A stretch of DNA of 64,000 nt from Bacteroidales bacterium UBA6248 (lineage in GTDB: Bacteria > Bacteroidota > Bacteroidia > Bacteroidales > Lentimicrobiaceae). Of the stretch, positions 42,701 through 52,045 are shown piece after piece (the stretch's first letter is position 1; each line of letters opens with the position of its first letter). The DNA lies in the NCBI GenBank assembly GCA_002441345.1, contig DJVU01000067.1, positions 5,638 to 69,637 on the forward strand, read 5' to 3'. Under the pieces are notes generated by a model. That model was not told the origin of the DNA. It did no database searches and saw only the letters and a program-made list of their open reading frames with translations. The position numbers and the translations under genes were made by a program.

Positions 42701-43462
42701 AGCGGCATTAGAGCTGCCATCATTCGCGAAAAAGGGGTGAACGGCGATCGTGAGATGGCCTGGTCGCTCTACCTTGCCGGTTTTGATGTGAAGGATGTTC
42801 ACATGACCGACCTTATCAGTGGCAGGGAAACCCTGGAAGATGTGAATATGATCGTTTTTGTCGGTGGATTCAGCAACTCCGACGTACTGGGTTCTGCCAG
42901 AGGATGGGCAGGTGCTTTTATCTACAATCCTGCGGCAAAAGCTGCCCTCGATAATTTCTTTGCCCGTCCCGATACGCTGAGTCTGGGCGTCTGCAACGGC
43001 TGCCAGCTAATGGTAGAACTGGGGCTTATTTATCCGGCTCACTCCGAAAAAACCGTAATGAAGCATAATGAATCCGGAAAGTTTGAATCAGCGTTCCTAA
43101 ACGTTGATATTCCGGAAAACCAAACGGTTATGCTTGGGAGTATGGCCGGCCGCCGCCTCGGAATCTGGATTGCGCACGGCGAAGGCAGGTTCAGTTTGCC
43201 CCTCGGGGAACAGCAGTATCAGATTCCCATGAAATACAGCTATGAAGCATACCCCGGAAATCCTAACGGCTCCTGCTTCAATGCCGCAGCCATTGCATCC
43301 CAGGATGGAAGACATCTGGCAATGATGCCGCATCTGGAACGATCGGTGTATCCATGGAACTGGGCCTGGTATCCGGCCGGAAGGCAGGCCGATGAGGTTT
43401 CGCCCTGGATTGAACCGTTCGTAAATGCCAGAAGATGGATTGAGGCTCAAAACGGAAAATAA
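39770..43462 (+). CDS. purL: Phosphoribosylformylglycinamidine synthase (single-chain)
   Basis: Fourth step of purine synthesis: FGAR plus glutamine and ATP to FGAM. This is the large single-chain type of 1230 residues: an N-terminal PurS-like part, two AIRS-like ATPase halves (with SEVFGFSQVNSEHCRHKIFNG at about 150-170 and KAETHNFPTTVEPFNGAATG at about 243-262), and a C-terminal class I glutamine amidotransferase with the nucleophile in GVCNGCQLM (about 1073) and a later HGEGRF. It stands alone with its own promoter; no other purine genes are adjacent. Confidence 0.95.
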   Translation: MIRFFRGDTIYAVGCNKELTPADISKLSWLFGGAAYLEARSVSGFFIGPRREMVTPWSTNAVEITQNMGIEGISRIEEFIVADHSGVSYDPMLQAMNEGLDQDIFTTLHDPEPVKEVVDIAGYNLQEGLALSDEEISYLSDLSQRIGRPLTDSEVFGFSQVNSEHCRHKIFNGTFIINGKEREETLFSMIRKTSAKNPNFIVSAYKDNVAFISGPRIRQFAPENPDRPGFFRVRDIDSVISLKAETHNFPTTVEPFNGAATGSGGEIRDRMAGGKGSIPIAGTAVYMTSYPRNCEEHIWKSVVKPRKWLYHTPDDLLIRASNGASDFGNKFGQPLICGSLLTFEHKTGNTTYGYDKVIMLAGGIGYARASDSLKQDPQPGDKVVVLGGDNYRIGMGGGAVSSVATGQFSNAIELNAVQRSNPEMQKRVFNAVRAMAELEDNPVVSIHDHGAGGHLNSLSELVEVTGGRIDIDKLPVGDPTLSDREIIGNESQERMGLVIRPDNIEFLERVAKRERAPVFVVGETTGDQNLVFVNNKTGIKPINLHLADMFGKPPRTILEDVSRKDEFPALRYKAANLKQYVEDVLQLESVACKDWLTNKVDRSVTGRVAMQQTAGPLQLPLNNLGVVALDYSGNKGIATSIGHAPAAGLIDAAAGSVLSIAEALTNLVWAPLEHGLKGVSLSANWMWPCRNAGEDARLYEAVKAASDFAIALGINIPTGKDSLSMTQKYPDGEKVLSPGTVIISAVASVSDIRRIVSPVLQPEFTSSLVYLDFSSDALKTGGSALAQVLNSLGNEVPSVTDAAVFARAFEAVQQLIARGVVLAGHDISSGGMITALLEMLFAQPGIGMEADFSTFNESDIVKLLFSENPGVILQVSDLDYTSVLLHDMDLNFKVLGKPAFRRALNLRYNDGSTLLDVDALRRVWYRTSYLLDRHQSGEDHARERFRNVEKQPLSFNFGEDFTGEFSYYGIDPMRSHESGIRAAIIREKGVNGDREMAWSLYLAGFDVKDVHMTDLISGRETLEDVNMIVFVGGFSNSDVLGSARGWAGAFIYNPAAKAALDNFFARPDTLSLGVCNGCQLMVELGLIYPAHSEKTVMKHNESGKFESAFLNVDIPENQTVMLGSMAGRRLGIWIAHGEGRFSLPLGEQQYQIPMKYSYEAYPGNPNGSCFNAAAIASQDGRHLAMMPHLERSVYPWNWAWYPAGRQADEVSPWIEPFVNARRWIEAQNGK

Positions 43463-43542
43463 TGCTGAATATCCGATTGAAGAACAGGGTGCCAATGGGT
43501 GCCCTGTTTCGGTATTTCGTTGCCTGATTTTTTTTCAACAAT

Positions 43543-43574
43543 TTTGCTACTTAAATCAATAATCCATACTTTTA
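43543..43574 (+). promoter_or_regulatory. Promoter of the short-chain dehydrogenase gene
   Basis: TTTG (43543-43546), a 20 bp spacer and TACTTTTA (43567-43574), seven of eight to the -7 box. The leader would be about 40 nt. It may also drive the downstream acyl-CoA synthetase genes. Confidence 0.6.
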
Positions 43575-43616
43575 CCCTTTAGGGAAGATTAGATCGAATA
43601 CCTTTAGCGTGAAAAA

Positions 43617-44378
43617 ATGGGAAAATCTGTATTTATTACCGGTGCCAGCAGCGGAATAGGTCGTTCCTGTGCCCTGCGGTTTGCCGAAACGGGAGCAGAG
43701 CTGATTCTCACCGCCCGCAGGCATGACAGGCTTCAGGCTCTTGCCGAACAAATCCGGAATACGTTTCAAACCAGCGTCTATACCCTCAGTTTTGATATTA
43801 CCCGTGCCGGTGAAATGCAACGTGCAATCGGGTCGTTGCCCGAGCATCTTCGGTGCCCCGATATTCTTATTAACAATGCCGGCCTTGCACTGGGACTGAA
43901 ACCTTTTCACGAAGCAAGTTACGATCACTGGGATACCATGATCGACACCAACGTAAAAGGCCTTCTGAATCTCAGCCGTATTATAGCTCCGATGATGGTG
44001 AAACGCGGGAGCGGACATATTATAAACATCGGCAGCATAGCCGGAAAAGAAGTGTATCCGAACGGAAACGTATATTGCGCCACCAAGGCAGCCGTTGACA
44101 GCCTCACCAAAGCCCTGCGCATCGACCTTCTGCCCTACGGAATCAGAGTTAGCCAGGTAGCTCCGGGTGCCGTAGAAACCGAATTCTCTGTCGTACGGTT
44201 CGAAGGGGATGAGGAACGGGCAAAATCCGTTTATGCCGGATATAAACCACTGAGTGCCTCGGATGTGGCGGATGTTATTATCTGGGTTGCACAGCGGCCC
44301 CCGCATGTCAACATCAGCGATGTCCTTGTAATGCCTGCTGCTCAGGCTTCGGCATCCATATTTCATAAAGAATTTTGA
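43617..44378 (+). CDS. Short-chain dehydrogenase/reductase (YdfG-like)
   Basis: A 253-residue classical SDR, NAD(P)-dependent. The cofactor motif is TGASSGIG (about 8-15), with NNAG (about 86-89) and the catalytic Ser-Tyr-Lys in GSIAGKEVYPNGNVYCATK (about Ser138, Tyr151, Lys155). It resembles YdfG-type serine/3-hydroxy acid dehydrogenases, which favour NADP, but SDR substrates cannot be set from sequence. The acyl-CoA synthetase array begins 100 bp downstream on the same strand, so a role in fatty acid metabolism is possible but unproven. Confidence 0.87.
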   Translation: MGKSVFITGASSGIGRSCALRFAETGAELILTARRHDRLQALAEQIRNTFQTSVYTLSFDITRAGEMQRAIGSLPEHLRCPDILINNAGLALGLKPFHEASYDHWDTMIDTNVKGLLNLSRIIAPMMVKRGSGHIINIGSIAGKEVYPNGNVYCATKAAVDSLTKALRIDLLPYGIRVSQVAPGAVETEFSVVRFEGDEERAKSVYAGYKPLSASDVADVIIWVAQRPPHVNISDVLVMPAAQASASIFHKEF

Positions 44379-44478
44379 ACCGGACAACGCCGGTCGGGAG
44401 TACATAAGCTGCGCCCGGTATGTCACACCTGAATGAAATTGTTTACAAGTCGGAATATTCACGCTAAACCTTAATTTT

Positions 44479-46248
44479 ATGATGACCATTACGAGAATTT
44501 TTGATCTCCTGCCAAACTATGTGGCTTCATACAAGCCGAAAGACGATGTGCTGGCCGGGAAGGAAGATGGTGTCTGGAAAAAATACAGCATTGACGAATA
44601 CATACGTATTGTAAATGACCTGACATATGGGTTGCTGGCTCTTGGCGTGCAGCCCGGTGATGCCATCGGCACAATTACCGGTAACAAACCGGAGTGGAAC
44701 TTTCTCGATATGGCTATTATGCAGTGCGGAGCCATTCACGTTCCGATCTATCCCACCATCAGCCCGGCCGACTACCAGTATATTTTCTGTCATGCTGAGC
44801 TTCAGTATGTGTTTGTTTCTGGTGAAGAGCTTTCGCGGAAAATTAAAGAGGTGGCAACAAACTGCCCAAGCGTTCAGGAAGTGTTTACGTTCAAAAAGAG
44901 AGAAGGTTTCAGAAACCTCCAGGATGTTATTGAACTTGGTCAGGCCGGCCCGCTTCCCGAAAAGGTGGAAAAAATCAAAGCCGGGATCAAATCCGAAGAT
45001 CTTGCAACAATTATCTACACTTCAGGCACCACCGGCAATCCGAAAGGAGTAATGCTTTCGCATAAAAACCTCATTTCTAACGTTGTCAATGTTTCCTACA
45101 TCCCAACGTTCGGCGAGGAAGGAAAGGCACTCAGTTTCCTGCCGCTTTGCCACGTTTACGAACGAATGCTCAACTACCTGTATCAGTATCTGGGAATTTC
45201 AATTTACTATGCCGAAAGTCTGGCAACGATCACGGATAACATTAAGGAGATTCATCCGGATATGATGTGCTGTGTGCCAAGGCTTCTCGAAAAAATATAC
45301 GACAAAATTCAGGCAACGGGCCGCAAGCTGAAAGGCGTAAAACGAATGATCTTCTTCTGGGCGGCTGAGCTTGCCATGAAGTACGATGTGCAGGGAAACA
45401 ACAGCGCCTGGTATATGCTGCGGCTGAAGGTCGCCGATAAACTTATTTACAGCAAGTGGCGTGAAGCTCTCGGCGGAAATTTTAAGATCATTGTTTCGGG
45501 CGGTGCTGCTATACAGCCCAGGCTGGTGCGTACATTCCGTGCAGCCGGACTGCCCATTTACGAAGGATACGGGCTTACCGAAACTTCTCCGGTAATTGCT
45601 GTTACAAGTACCGATGCCAACGGAATCAAACTGGGAACGGTCGGACCTCCCCTTCGCGGAGTGGAAGTGAAAATTGCCGAAGACGGAGAAATTCTGGCAC
45701 GCGGACCCAATATCATGATGGGGTATTACAAAAATCCGGAATTAACGGCTTCGGTGATCGATGCGGACGGCTGGTTCCACACCGGCGATATAGGAGTGAT
45801 TGAACCCGAAGGTCAGGTCAGGATTACCGGTAGAAAAAAGGAAATTTTCAAGACCTCACTCGGGAAATACATTGCACCGGAATTGCTTGAGAATAAGATC
45901 AAGGAATCGCCTTTTATCGATAACATTATGGTCGTTGGCGAAAATCAGAAATTTGCTGCTGCCCTGGTTGTTCCCGACTTTAACCATCTGAAGTCGTGGT
46001 GCAAAATCAAAGAGGTTGAATATACCACCGATGCGGAAATGGTTGCCATGCCCAGGATAAAGCAGAGGCTGATGAAGGTTGTAGATCAGTACAACAAAGA
46101 ATTCGGCAGTACCGAGCAAATAAAAAAAGTAGAATTTCTGCCGGCCGAATGGTCTATTTCCTCCGGTGAGCTGACCCCGACTCTGAAGCTGAAACGGGCG
46201 TTTATTGCCAGGAAATACGAGACTCAAATCGAAAAACTCTTTATTTAA
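44479..46248 (+). CDS. Long-chain acyl-CoA synthetase, copy 1 of 3
   Basis: AMP-forming ligase (FadD15-like), activating long fatty acids with ATP and CoA at the membrane face. The ATP-binding P-loop IIYTSGTTGNPKGVM (about 178-192), the adenylate motif YGLTETSP (about 366-373) and the hinge GWFHTGD plus ITGRKKEIFKTSLGKYIAPE (about 425-460) are intact. It has 589 residues. It is the first of three neighbouring paralogs on the same strand, each beginning with a T-R-(I/L)-F-D-L-L motif. The closest pair by eye is copy 1 and copy 2. Confidence 0.92.
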   Translation: MMTITRIFDLLPNYVASYKPKDDVLAGKEDGVWKKYSIDEYIRIVNDLTYGLLALGVQPGDAIGTITGNKPEWNFLDMAIMQCGAIHVPIYPTISPADYQYIFCHAELQYVFVSGEELSRKIKEVATNCPSVQEVFTFKKREGFRNLQDVIELGQAGPLPEKVEKIKAGIKSEDLATIIYTSGTTGNPKGVMLSHKNLISNVVNVSYIPTFGEEGKALSFLPLCHVYERMLNYLYQYLGISIYYAESLATITDNIKEIHPDMMCCVPRLLEKIYDKIQATGRKLKGVKRMIFFWAAELAMKYDVQGNNSAWYMLRLKVADKLIYSKWREALGGNFKIIVSGGAAIQPRLVRTFRAAGLPIYEGYGLTETSPVIAVTSTDANGIKLGTVGPPLRGVEVKIAEDGEILARGPNIMMGYYKNPELTASVIDADGWFHTGDIGVIEPEGQVRITGRKKEIFKTSLGKYIAPELLENKIKESPFIDNIMVVGENQKFAAALVVPDFNHLKSWCKIKEVEYTTDAEMVAMPRIKQRLMKVVDQYNKEFGSTEQIKKVEFLPAEWSISSGELTPTLKLKRAFIARKYETQIEKLFI

Positions 46249-46256
46249 CTAACACG

Positions 46257-48044
46257 ATGTTTATGACACAGGTTACTCGTCTTTTTGACCTATTACCGCA
46301 CTATGCCGGGAAATTCAGACCTAAGGATGACGTTATCGCAGGAAAAGAAAACGGAGAATGGAAGAGGTATTCAATAAGCGCTTACCGTGAATTTGCCGAT
46401 GCAATCAGTTATGCGCTGATCGGTTCAGGCATCGGGAAAGGCGATATGGTTGCCACCATCATGACCAGCCGGCCTGAGTGGAATTTCATCGATATGGGAA
46501 TAATGCAGACAGGAGCCATACACGTTCCCGTTTATCCTACCATCAGCGAGTCGGATTACAAATACATCCTCAATCATGCGGGCGTTAAGATCCTGTTTAT
46601 TTCCGGAAAAGATATCTTCCGTAAAATAGAACATATTCTGCCCGAAGTGCCATCCGTCAGCGCTGTGTATTCGATAAAACCAACCGAAGGTACCGGCTTG
46701 TATGCCGATTTTGTGGAGACCGGAAGGAAGAATCCCAATCCCGTGGAACTGGAGAAGCGGAAGGCTGGTGTTGATCCCGGGGATCTTGCAACACTTATTT
46801 ATACATCCGGAACCACCGGCAATCCCAAAGGGGTAATGCTTACCCACGTCAATCTGCTGAGTAACGTGAAGGCAGTAGCATACATCCCGCCCGTCGGGGA
46901 AGAGGGCAGGGCCGTTAGCTACCTTCCTCTTTGTCACGTATACGAACGCATGCTCAACTATGTGTACCAGTATACCGGCATCTCGGTGTATTATGCCGAA
47001 AGTGTCGCTACCGTGGTTGAGAATATGCGCGACGTTTCACCACATATACTTACTACGGTTCCGCGCCTTCTCGAGAAAGTGTACGACAAGATTATCGCCA
47101 ACGGCCGAAAGCTGAAAGGCGTGAAGAAGATGATTTTCTTCTGGGCTGTCAGTATTGGACTTCGGTACGAACCCGAAGGTGCAAACGGATGGTTTTATCA
47201 TCTGAAACTCAAGATTGTCGACAAGCTGGTGTTTACCAAATGGAGAGCTGCCCTGGGCAACGACCTTCGCGTAATTGTTTCGGGAGGTGCTGCCCTTCAG
47301 CCACGACTCTCGAGAGTGTTCTGGGCCGCCGGAATCCCGGTTCTGGAAGGGTACGGCTTAACCGAAACTTCACCGGTTATCGCGGTAAACGATTTTAGCA
47401 GGGGAGGAACTCTTTTCGGGACAGTCGGGCGAATCATCAGCGGTGTGGAAGTAAAAATTGCCGAAGACGGGGAAATCCTGGCCAGGGGCCCGAATATCAT
47501 GGCGGGATACTATAAAGAGCCCGGACTAACCAGCGAAGCGATCGATCCAGACGGTTGGTTCCACACCGGAGATGTCGGTAAAATTGAAAAAGGCGAGCAA
47601 CTGAAAATTACCGGCCGTAAAAAGGAGATCTTCAAAACCTCCCTGGGTAAATATATAAGTCCCGAACTCATTGAAAATAAATTCAAGGAATCGCCGTTTA
47701 TAGACTCATTGATAGTGATGGGCGAAAATCAGAAATTTGCTGCAGCCCTCGTTATCCCCGATTTTAATCATCTGCGAAGCTGGTGTGCCATCAAAGAAGT
47801 GCCGTATACTACGGATTCTGAGATGATAAATCTGCCACGAATCCGGAAACGTATTCAGGTTGAAATCGATAAATTCAATAAGTTCTTCGGAGCTACGGAG
47901 CAGGTGAAGCGTTTCGAACTGCTTGATCATGAATGGACGGTCGACAGCGGCGAACTAACTGCATCGCTTAAGCTCCGCCGGAAGTACATCTGCGATAAGT
48001 ACGGTGACAAAATCAAAAAAATATTTAACATCGAAGAGAATTGA
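46257..48044 (+). CDS. Long-chain acyl-CoA synthetase, copy 2 of 3
   Basis: A 595-residue paralog of the preceding gene, 8 bp downstream and so surely co-transcribed. It has the same IYTSGTTGNPKGVM P-loop, YGLTETSP and ITGRKKEIFKTSLGKYISPE motifs, all catalytic positions retained. Two Met codons at the start (46257, 46263) make the first residue uncertain by two codons. It is visibly similar to copy 1 over the full length, with differences concentrated in the substrate-binding N-terminal half (about 100-165). Confidence 0.92.
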   Translation: MFMTQVTRLFDLLPHYAGKFRPKDDVIAGKENGEWKRYSISAYREFADAISYALIGSGIGKGDMVATIMTSRPEWNFIDMGIMQTGAIHVPVYPTISESDYKYILNHAGVKILFISGKDIFRKIEHILPEVPSVSAVYSIKPTEGTGLYADFVETGRKNPNPVELEKRKAGVDPGDLATLIYTSGTTGNPKGVMLTHVNLLSNVKAVAYIPPVGEEGRAVSYLPLCHVYERMLNYVYQYTGISVYYAESVATVVENMRDVSPHILTTVPRLLEKVYDKIIANGRKLKGVKKMIFFWAVSIGLRYEPEGANGWFYHLKLKIVDKLVFTKWRAALGNDLRVIVSGGAALQPRLSRVFWAAGIPVLEGYGLTETSPVIAVNDFSRGGTLFGTVGRIISGVEVKIAEDGEILARGPNIMAGYYKEPGLTSEAIDPDGWFHTGDVGKIEKGEQLKITGRKKEIFKTSLGKYISPELIENKFKESPFIDSLIVMGENQKFAAALVIPDFNHLRSWCAIKEVPYTTDSEMINLPRIRKRIQVEIDKFNKFFGATEQVKRFELLDHEWTVDSGELTASLKLRRKYICDKYGDKIKKIFNIEEN

Positions 48045-48253
48045 TTAAAAAAATGTGCATATGAGCATGCCTCAGCTCTTGATTTTGGGGTAATTCATTG
48101 TGTATCTTTATAAAATTATTTCCTTCGCTGCAGCGTCCGTAAGTCGGAGGTTCTGTCAGGTTATAAGCGACTTGTGCAAGCTGTTAATTAGCGATGTCAG
48201 TAGTCGGTACGAATGTTTTATGGTAAACAATTAAATTTTTCCTCCCTGGTTGT

Positions 48254-50125
48254 ATGCGAAAAATAACCCGGATTTTTGACCTTCTGGAGTTATACCGCGG
48301 TGAGTACTCCGCGAAACCGGATGTGTTTGCTTGCAAGTGTGAAGGGTACTGGCGCACAATAGCTGCCGAAGAGTATGTTGCCGTTTCCGGGATGGTCAGC
48401 CGCTCGTTGCTGGCCCTTGGACTGAAGCCGGGCGACAGGGTTGCCACCATCATGGGTAACCGGCCCGAATGGAATTTTCTCGACATGGGCATTCTGCTTG
48501 CCGGATGCGTGCACGTGCCTGTCTATCCAACGCTCAGTACCGATAATTACAAATTTATATTCCAGGATTCCGGAGTAAAAGTAATCTTTGCCGGTTGCCG
48601 CGATGCATACAACCGTATACACGGGATAATTCCCGAATTGAATACGCTTATAGTCTGCTATCTGCTTGAACGTCAGAAAGGTGTCCCTTCGTGGAACGAA
48701 TTCCTTGATGTCGCCGGCCATAATCCCGCCGATGATCAGCTCCTGCCGGATGTTTCCGGTATAAGTCCTGATGACCTTGCAACCATCATTTATACCTCCG
48801 GTACCACCGGCCGTCCCAAAGGCGTTATGTTGTCGCATGCCAATATAGTGAGTAATTTTCTGGCAGTCAGCCAGATTCTTGAACCGCGTAAGGTCACCCG
48901 GGCCCTCAGTTTTCTGCCCCTTTGCCATGTGTATGAGCGCATGCTCAACTATATGTACCAGAATATGGGAATATCGGTGTATTACGCGGAAAGCCTCGAC
49001 CGCCTCCGCGACAATCTGCGCGAGGTAAAACCCGAGATGTTTTGCGCCGTCCCCCGCGTTATCGAGAAAACCTATGCTGCAATTCACCGTAAAGGCCGTA
49101 ATCTGAAGGGAATCAATAAGTATGTGTTTTTCTGGGCTCTAAATCTGGGGCATCGTTTTGACTTCCGGAAAATGAGGAATCCCTTATTCCGGCTGCAACA
49201 GATTATAGCCGACAAACTGATATACAAGCACTGGAGAAAAGTATTTGGTGGTGATCTTAAGATTATTGTGTCGGGCGGAGCTCCATTGCATCCCAAGCTT
49301 GCACGGGTGTTCTGGAGCGCCGGCATTCAGGTTATTGAAGGCTATGGCCTTACTGAAACATCGCCGGTTGTGGCCGTCGGTACTTTCGAGCCCGGTGGCG
49401 TTTGTTTTGGCACCGTAGGCAAAGTGCTTCCCGGCGTTGAACTCAGGCTCGCCGACGACGGAGAAATCCTGGTTAAAGGGCCCAATGTTATGATGGGCTA
49501 CTACAACCGCCCGGATCGCAATGCCGAAGTCTTCGATAGCGAGGGATGGTTCCATACCGGCGACATCGGAACCCTCAAAAATGGTAAGTATCTGAAAATA
49601 ACCGACCGTAAAAAGGAAATTTTCAAGACCTCACTCGGAAAGTACATCGCTCCACAGGTTATCGAGAACCGAATGAAAGAGTCGCCATTTATTGATAATA
49701 TAATGGTGATCGGTGAAAACCGGAATTATGCCTCTGCACTGATCGTACCCAATTTCGAGTATCTGCGGTCGTGGTGTGAAGCTAAAAACATTGTCTATAC
49801 CAGCGATATGGAAATGGCTGCAAGAGATGAAGTTATACAACGTATCCAAAGAGATGTTGCAGACCTTAACCTGAAGCTCGACCATACCTGGCAGGTAAAA
49901 AAGATTGCAGTAATGGGCAAGCCGTGGACCGTTGAGTCGGGCGAGCTGTCTCCGACGCTCAAGGTAAGACGCACGTATATGCAGGACCGCTATGCAGGTC
50001 TTATTGCAGAAATCTACGGAGAGCAGGTCAATTATCAGCCGGGACGCAGACGCAGGGAAGAGCTGCACCCTCCGAAACAAAAAACGAAAAGCAAACGGAA
50101 TACCAAAGTCAGGCGTAAATCCTGA
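48254..50125 (+). CDS. Long-chain acyl-CoA synthetase, copy 3 of 3
   Basis: A 623-residue, more diverged paralog: the P-loop is IIYTSGTTGRPKGVM, the adenylate motif YGLTETSP, and the hinge ITDRKKEIFKTSLGKYIAPQ. It has a unique basic C-terminal tail (about 597-623) rich in Arg and Lys (GRRRREELHPPKQKTKSK) not found in copies 1 and 2. A 209 bp gap with a weak -7 candidate (TATCTTTA, 48103) separates it from copy 2, so it may be independently expressed. It ends convergent with holA. Confidence 0.91.
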   Translation: MRKITRIFDLLELYRGEYSAKPDVFACKCEGYWRTIAAEEYVAVSGMVSRSLLALGLKPGDRVATIMGNRPEWNFLDMGILLAGCVHVPVYPTLSTDNYKFIFQDSGVKVIFAGCRDAYNRIHGIIPELNTLIVCYLLERQKGVPSWNEFLDVAGHNPADDQLLPDVSGISPDDLATIIYTSGTTGRPKGVMLSHANIVSNFLAVSQILEPRKVTRALSFLPLCHVYERMLNYMYQNMGISVYYAESLDRLRDNLREVKPEMFCAVPRVIEKTYAAIHRKGRNLKGINKYVFFWALNLGHRFDFRKMRNPLFRLQQIIADKLIYKHWRKVFGGDLKIIVSGGAPLHPKLARVFWSAGIQVIEGYGLTETSPVVAVGTFEPGGVCFGTVGKVLPGVELRLADDGEILVKGPNVMMGYYNRPDRNAEVFDSEGWFHTGDIGTLKNGKYLKITDRKKEIFKTSLGKYIAPQVIENRMKESPFIDNIMVIGENRNYASALIVPNFEYLRSWCEAKNIVYTSDMEMAARDEVIQRIQRDVADLNLKLDHTWQVKKIAVMGKPWTVESGELSPTLKVRRTYMQDRYAGLIAEIYGEQVNYQPGRRRREELHPPKQKTKSKRNTKVRRKS

Positions 50126-50152
50126 ATCCCGGGTTTGCCTGAACCTTTGGAA

Positions 50153-51160
50153 TTAGTGCAGTATTTTGTAAATCAACTCTCTGGTTAGCTCTCCTTCACT
50201 CGTTGATCCCGAATCAAGCCCCTTTGACTTCAGGTCGTATTGCCTCAGCAATCCAATGATATCTGCAATTTTTGCCAGACTGTAATGCCGGGATGCAGTT
50301 CTGTAGTCGGAAAGAAAATACGAAGAGGTCATGCCGAGTGCCGCAGCAACCTCACTGTCAGGTTTCCCCTTCATAGTTTGAAATACAAGCAGCTTTGAAA
50401 AGAAGGAAAAGAGAAGTATAACGTTTTTTACCAAGGGGTTGTCCTTCGGATTGCTGGCAAAGTACATTGTAATGCGGTTGGCTTTTAAAATATCCCTTGC
50501 AGCGATCGCCTTTTGCAGCTCAAAGAAGTTGTAATCTTTGCTGATACCGATGTTGTCTTCAACGTGCTTTTCGTTGATCTCGCTCCCTTTCGGGATGTTA
50601 ATGTAAAGCTTTGAAAGTTCGTTGCTGATTTTGCTCAGATCGCTGCCGAGAGCATCGGCAATCATACTTGATGCCTTGGTATTGATGCCGTAACCGGCAG
50701 CTGCAACCTGACTGCTGATCCAGGCCGGAATCTTTTCTTCGTAGATGCGTCCCGATTCAAAGCAAATACCCTTTTTCTCGATCAGCTTGTAAAACTGCTT
50801 CCTCTTGTCAAATTTTCTGTATTTGTAACAAATAACAAGAAGAGTCGAATTCAGCGGATTTCCAATGTAGGGTATAAGGTCGTCGTAGGACTTCACATCC
50901 TGCCCTTCTTTAATAATTACTACCTGATGACTGGCCATCATGGGGTAGCGCTTGCACTGGTCGGCTATAGCCCGTGCATCTACGTCGCGTCCGTAAAGAA
51001 CGCTTAGATTGAACTCCTTTTCGGTATCGCTCAGGACATTGTTCTCCAGCGCCTCGCTGATCAGATCAATGTAATAGGGTTCTTCTCCATGAAGGAGATA
51101 TACCGGGTGAAATATCTTTTTTCCGATGTCGGACAGAATGCGGTTGTGGTCTGCAGCCAT
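50153..51160 (-). CDS. holA: DNA polymerase III subunit delta
   Basis: Clamp-loader subunit that opens the sliding clamp during replication. It is 335 residues, with N-terminal HPVYLLHGEEPYYIDLISEAL (about 16-36), in which the family P-loop-like site is degenerate as usual for delta, then GNPLNSTLLVICYKYRKFDKRK and the C-terminal AAALGMTSSYFLSDYRTASRHYS helix bundle. It follows the AMP nucleosidase gene by 11 bp. Confidence 0.9.
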   Translation of the reverse strand: MAADHNRILSDIGKKIFHPVYLLHGEEPYYIDLISEALENNVLSDTEKEFNLSVLYGRDVDARAIADQCKRYPMMASHQVVIIKEGQDVKSYDDLIPYIGNPLNSTLLVICYKYRKFDKRKQFYKLIEKKGICFESGRIYEEKIPAWISSQVAAAGYGINTKASSMIADALGSDLSKISNELSKLYINIPKGSEINEKHVEDNIGISKDYNFFELQKAIAARDILKANRITMYFASNPKDNPLVKNVILLFSFFSKLLVFQTMKGKPDSEVAAALGMTSSYFLSDYRTASRHYSLAKIADIIGLLRQYDLKSKGLDSGSTSEGELTRELIYKILH

Positions 51161-51171
51161 AGGCGAAATGC

Positions 51172-51942
51172 TTAAAAACGGAGGTGTTTGACCGTCAGTC
51201 CGTTATTAATAAGCTGCTTAAGCGATTCAATTCCAATGTGCAAGTGCATTTCAACAAAGGATTCGGTTACCAGCTTGTCGCTCTCTTCCGTTTTTACCCC
51301 CGACGAGATCATTGGCTGATCCGATACCAGCAGCAAGGCTCCGGTAGGAATTTCATTGTAAAACCCAACGCTGAAAATGGTTGCCGTTTCCATATCGATG
51401 GCTATGGCCCGGATCATACGGAGGTAGTCCTTAAAATCTTCATCGTGTTCCCAAACCCTGCGGTTTGTTGTATAAACGGTTCCTGTCCAGTAGTCGCGGT
51501 TCATGTCGCGGATGGTGGTGGAAATTGCTTTCTGAAGGCTGAATGCCGGAAGGGCAGGGACTTCGGGAGGGAAGTAGTCGTTAGAAGTACCATCGCCGCG
51601 GATGGCAGAAATGGGAAGAATAAGGTCGCCCACCTCGGCTCTGTGTTTGACGCCTCCGCATTTTCCAAGGAAAAGTACCGCCTTAGGCTTTATCGCGCCA
51701 AGCAAATCCATTATTGTGGCGGCATTCGCACTTCCCATCCCAAAGTTTATTATGGTGATGTCGCCAAAGGTAGCACTCGGCATCGCACGGTTTGCACCCC
51801 TGATTTCAACATTGTTCCATTCGGCAAACAGCTCGATGTAATGATTGAAGTTGGTTAAAAGTATGTATTCGCCGAATTCTTCAAGCTTTGTGCCCGTGTA
51901 GCGCGGCAGCCAGTTCTCCGTTATTTCCTGTTTGGTTTTCAT
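51172..51942 (-). CDS. amn: AMP nucleosidase
   Basis: Hydrolyses AMP to adenine and ribose 5-phosphate. It is a 256-residue nucleoside phosphorylase-fold protein, the short form found in Bacteroidota. Family stretches are INFGMGSANAATIMDLLGAIKPKAVLFLGKCGG (about 69-101), the nucleoside contact AIDMETATIFSVGF (about 186-199) and the catalytic-type LVSDQPM (about 207-213). It is upstream of holA, 11 bp apart. Other phosphorylase-family activities are less likely but not excluded. Confidence 0.86.
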   Translation of the reverse strand: MKTKQEITENWLPRYTGTKLEEFGEYILLTNFNHYIELFAEWNNVEIRGANRAMPSATFGDITIINFGMGSANAATIMDLLGAIKPKAVLFLGKCGGVKHRAEVGDLILPISAIRGDGTSNDYFPPEVPALPAFSLQKAISTTIRDMNRDYWTGTVYTTNRRVWEHDEDFKDYLRMIRAIAIDMETATIFSVGFYNEIPTGALLLVSDQPMISSGVKTEESDKLVTESFVEMHLHIGIESLKQLINNGLTVKHLRF

Positions 51943-51990
51943 AAACTTCAGCTGGATTAGTAAAACCCTTTCCTATGGCTTATTTTACTG

Positions 51991-51998
51991 CAAATGTA
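51991..51998 (-). promoter_or_regulatory. -7 box of the amn-holA operon
   Basis: TACATTTG on the minus strand, exact to consensus, 48 bp before the start codon. The -33 box is not obvious. Confidence 0.5.
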
Positions 51999-52045
51999 GC
52001 GTTTTTAGCAAAAAGTTGTAGTTTTATTCCGGCTATGTAAACGGC

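Noticed and set aside
43483..43506. Possible terminator of purL
   Set aside because: A stem (ACAGGG/CCCTGT with wobbles) exists but the T-run after it is only three bases; not strong enough to list as a terminator.
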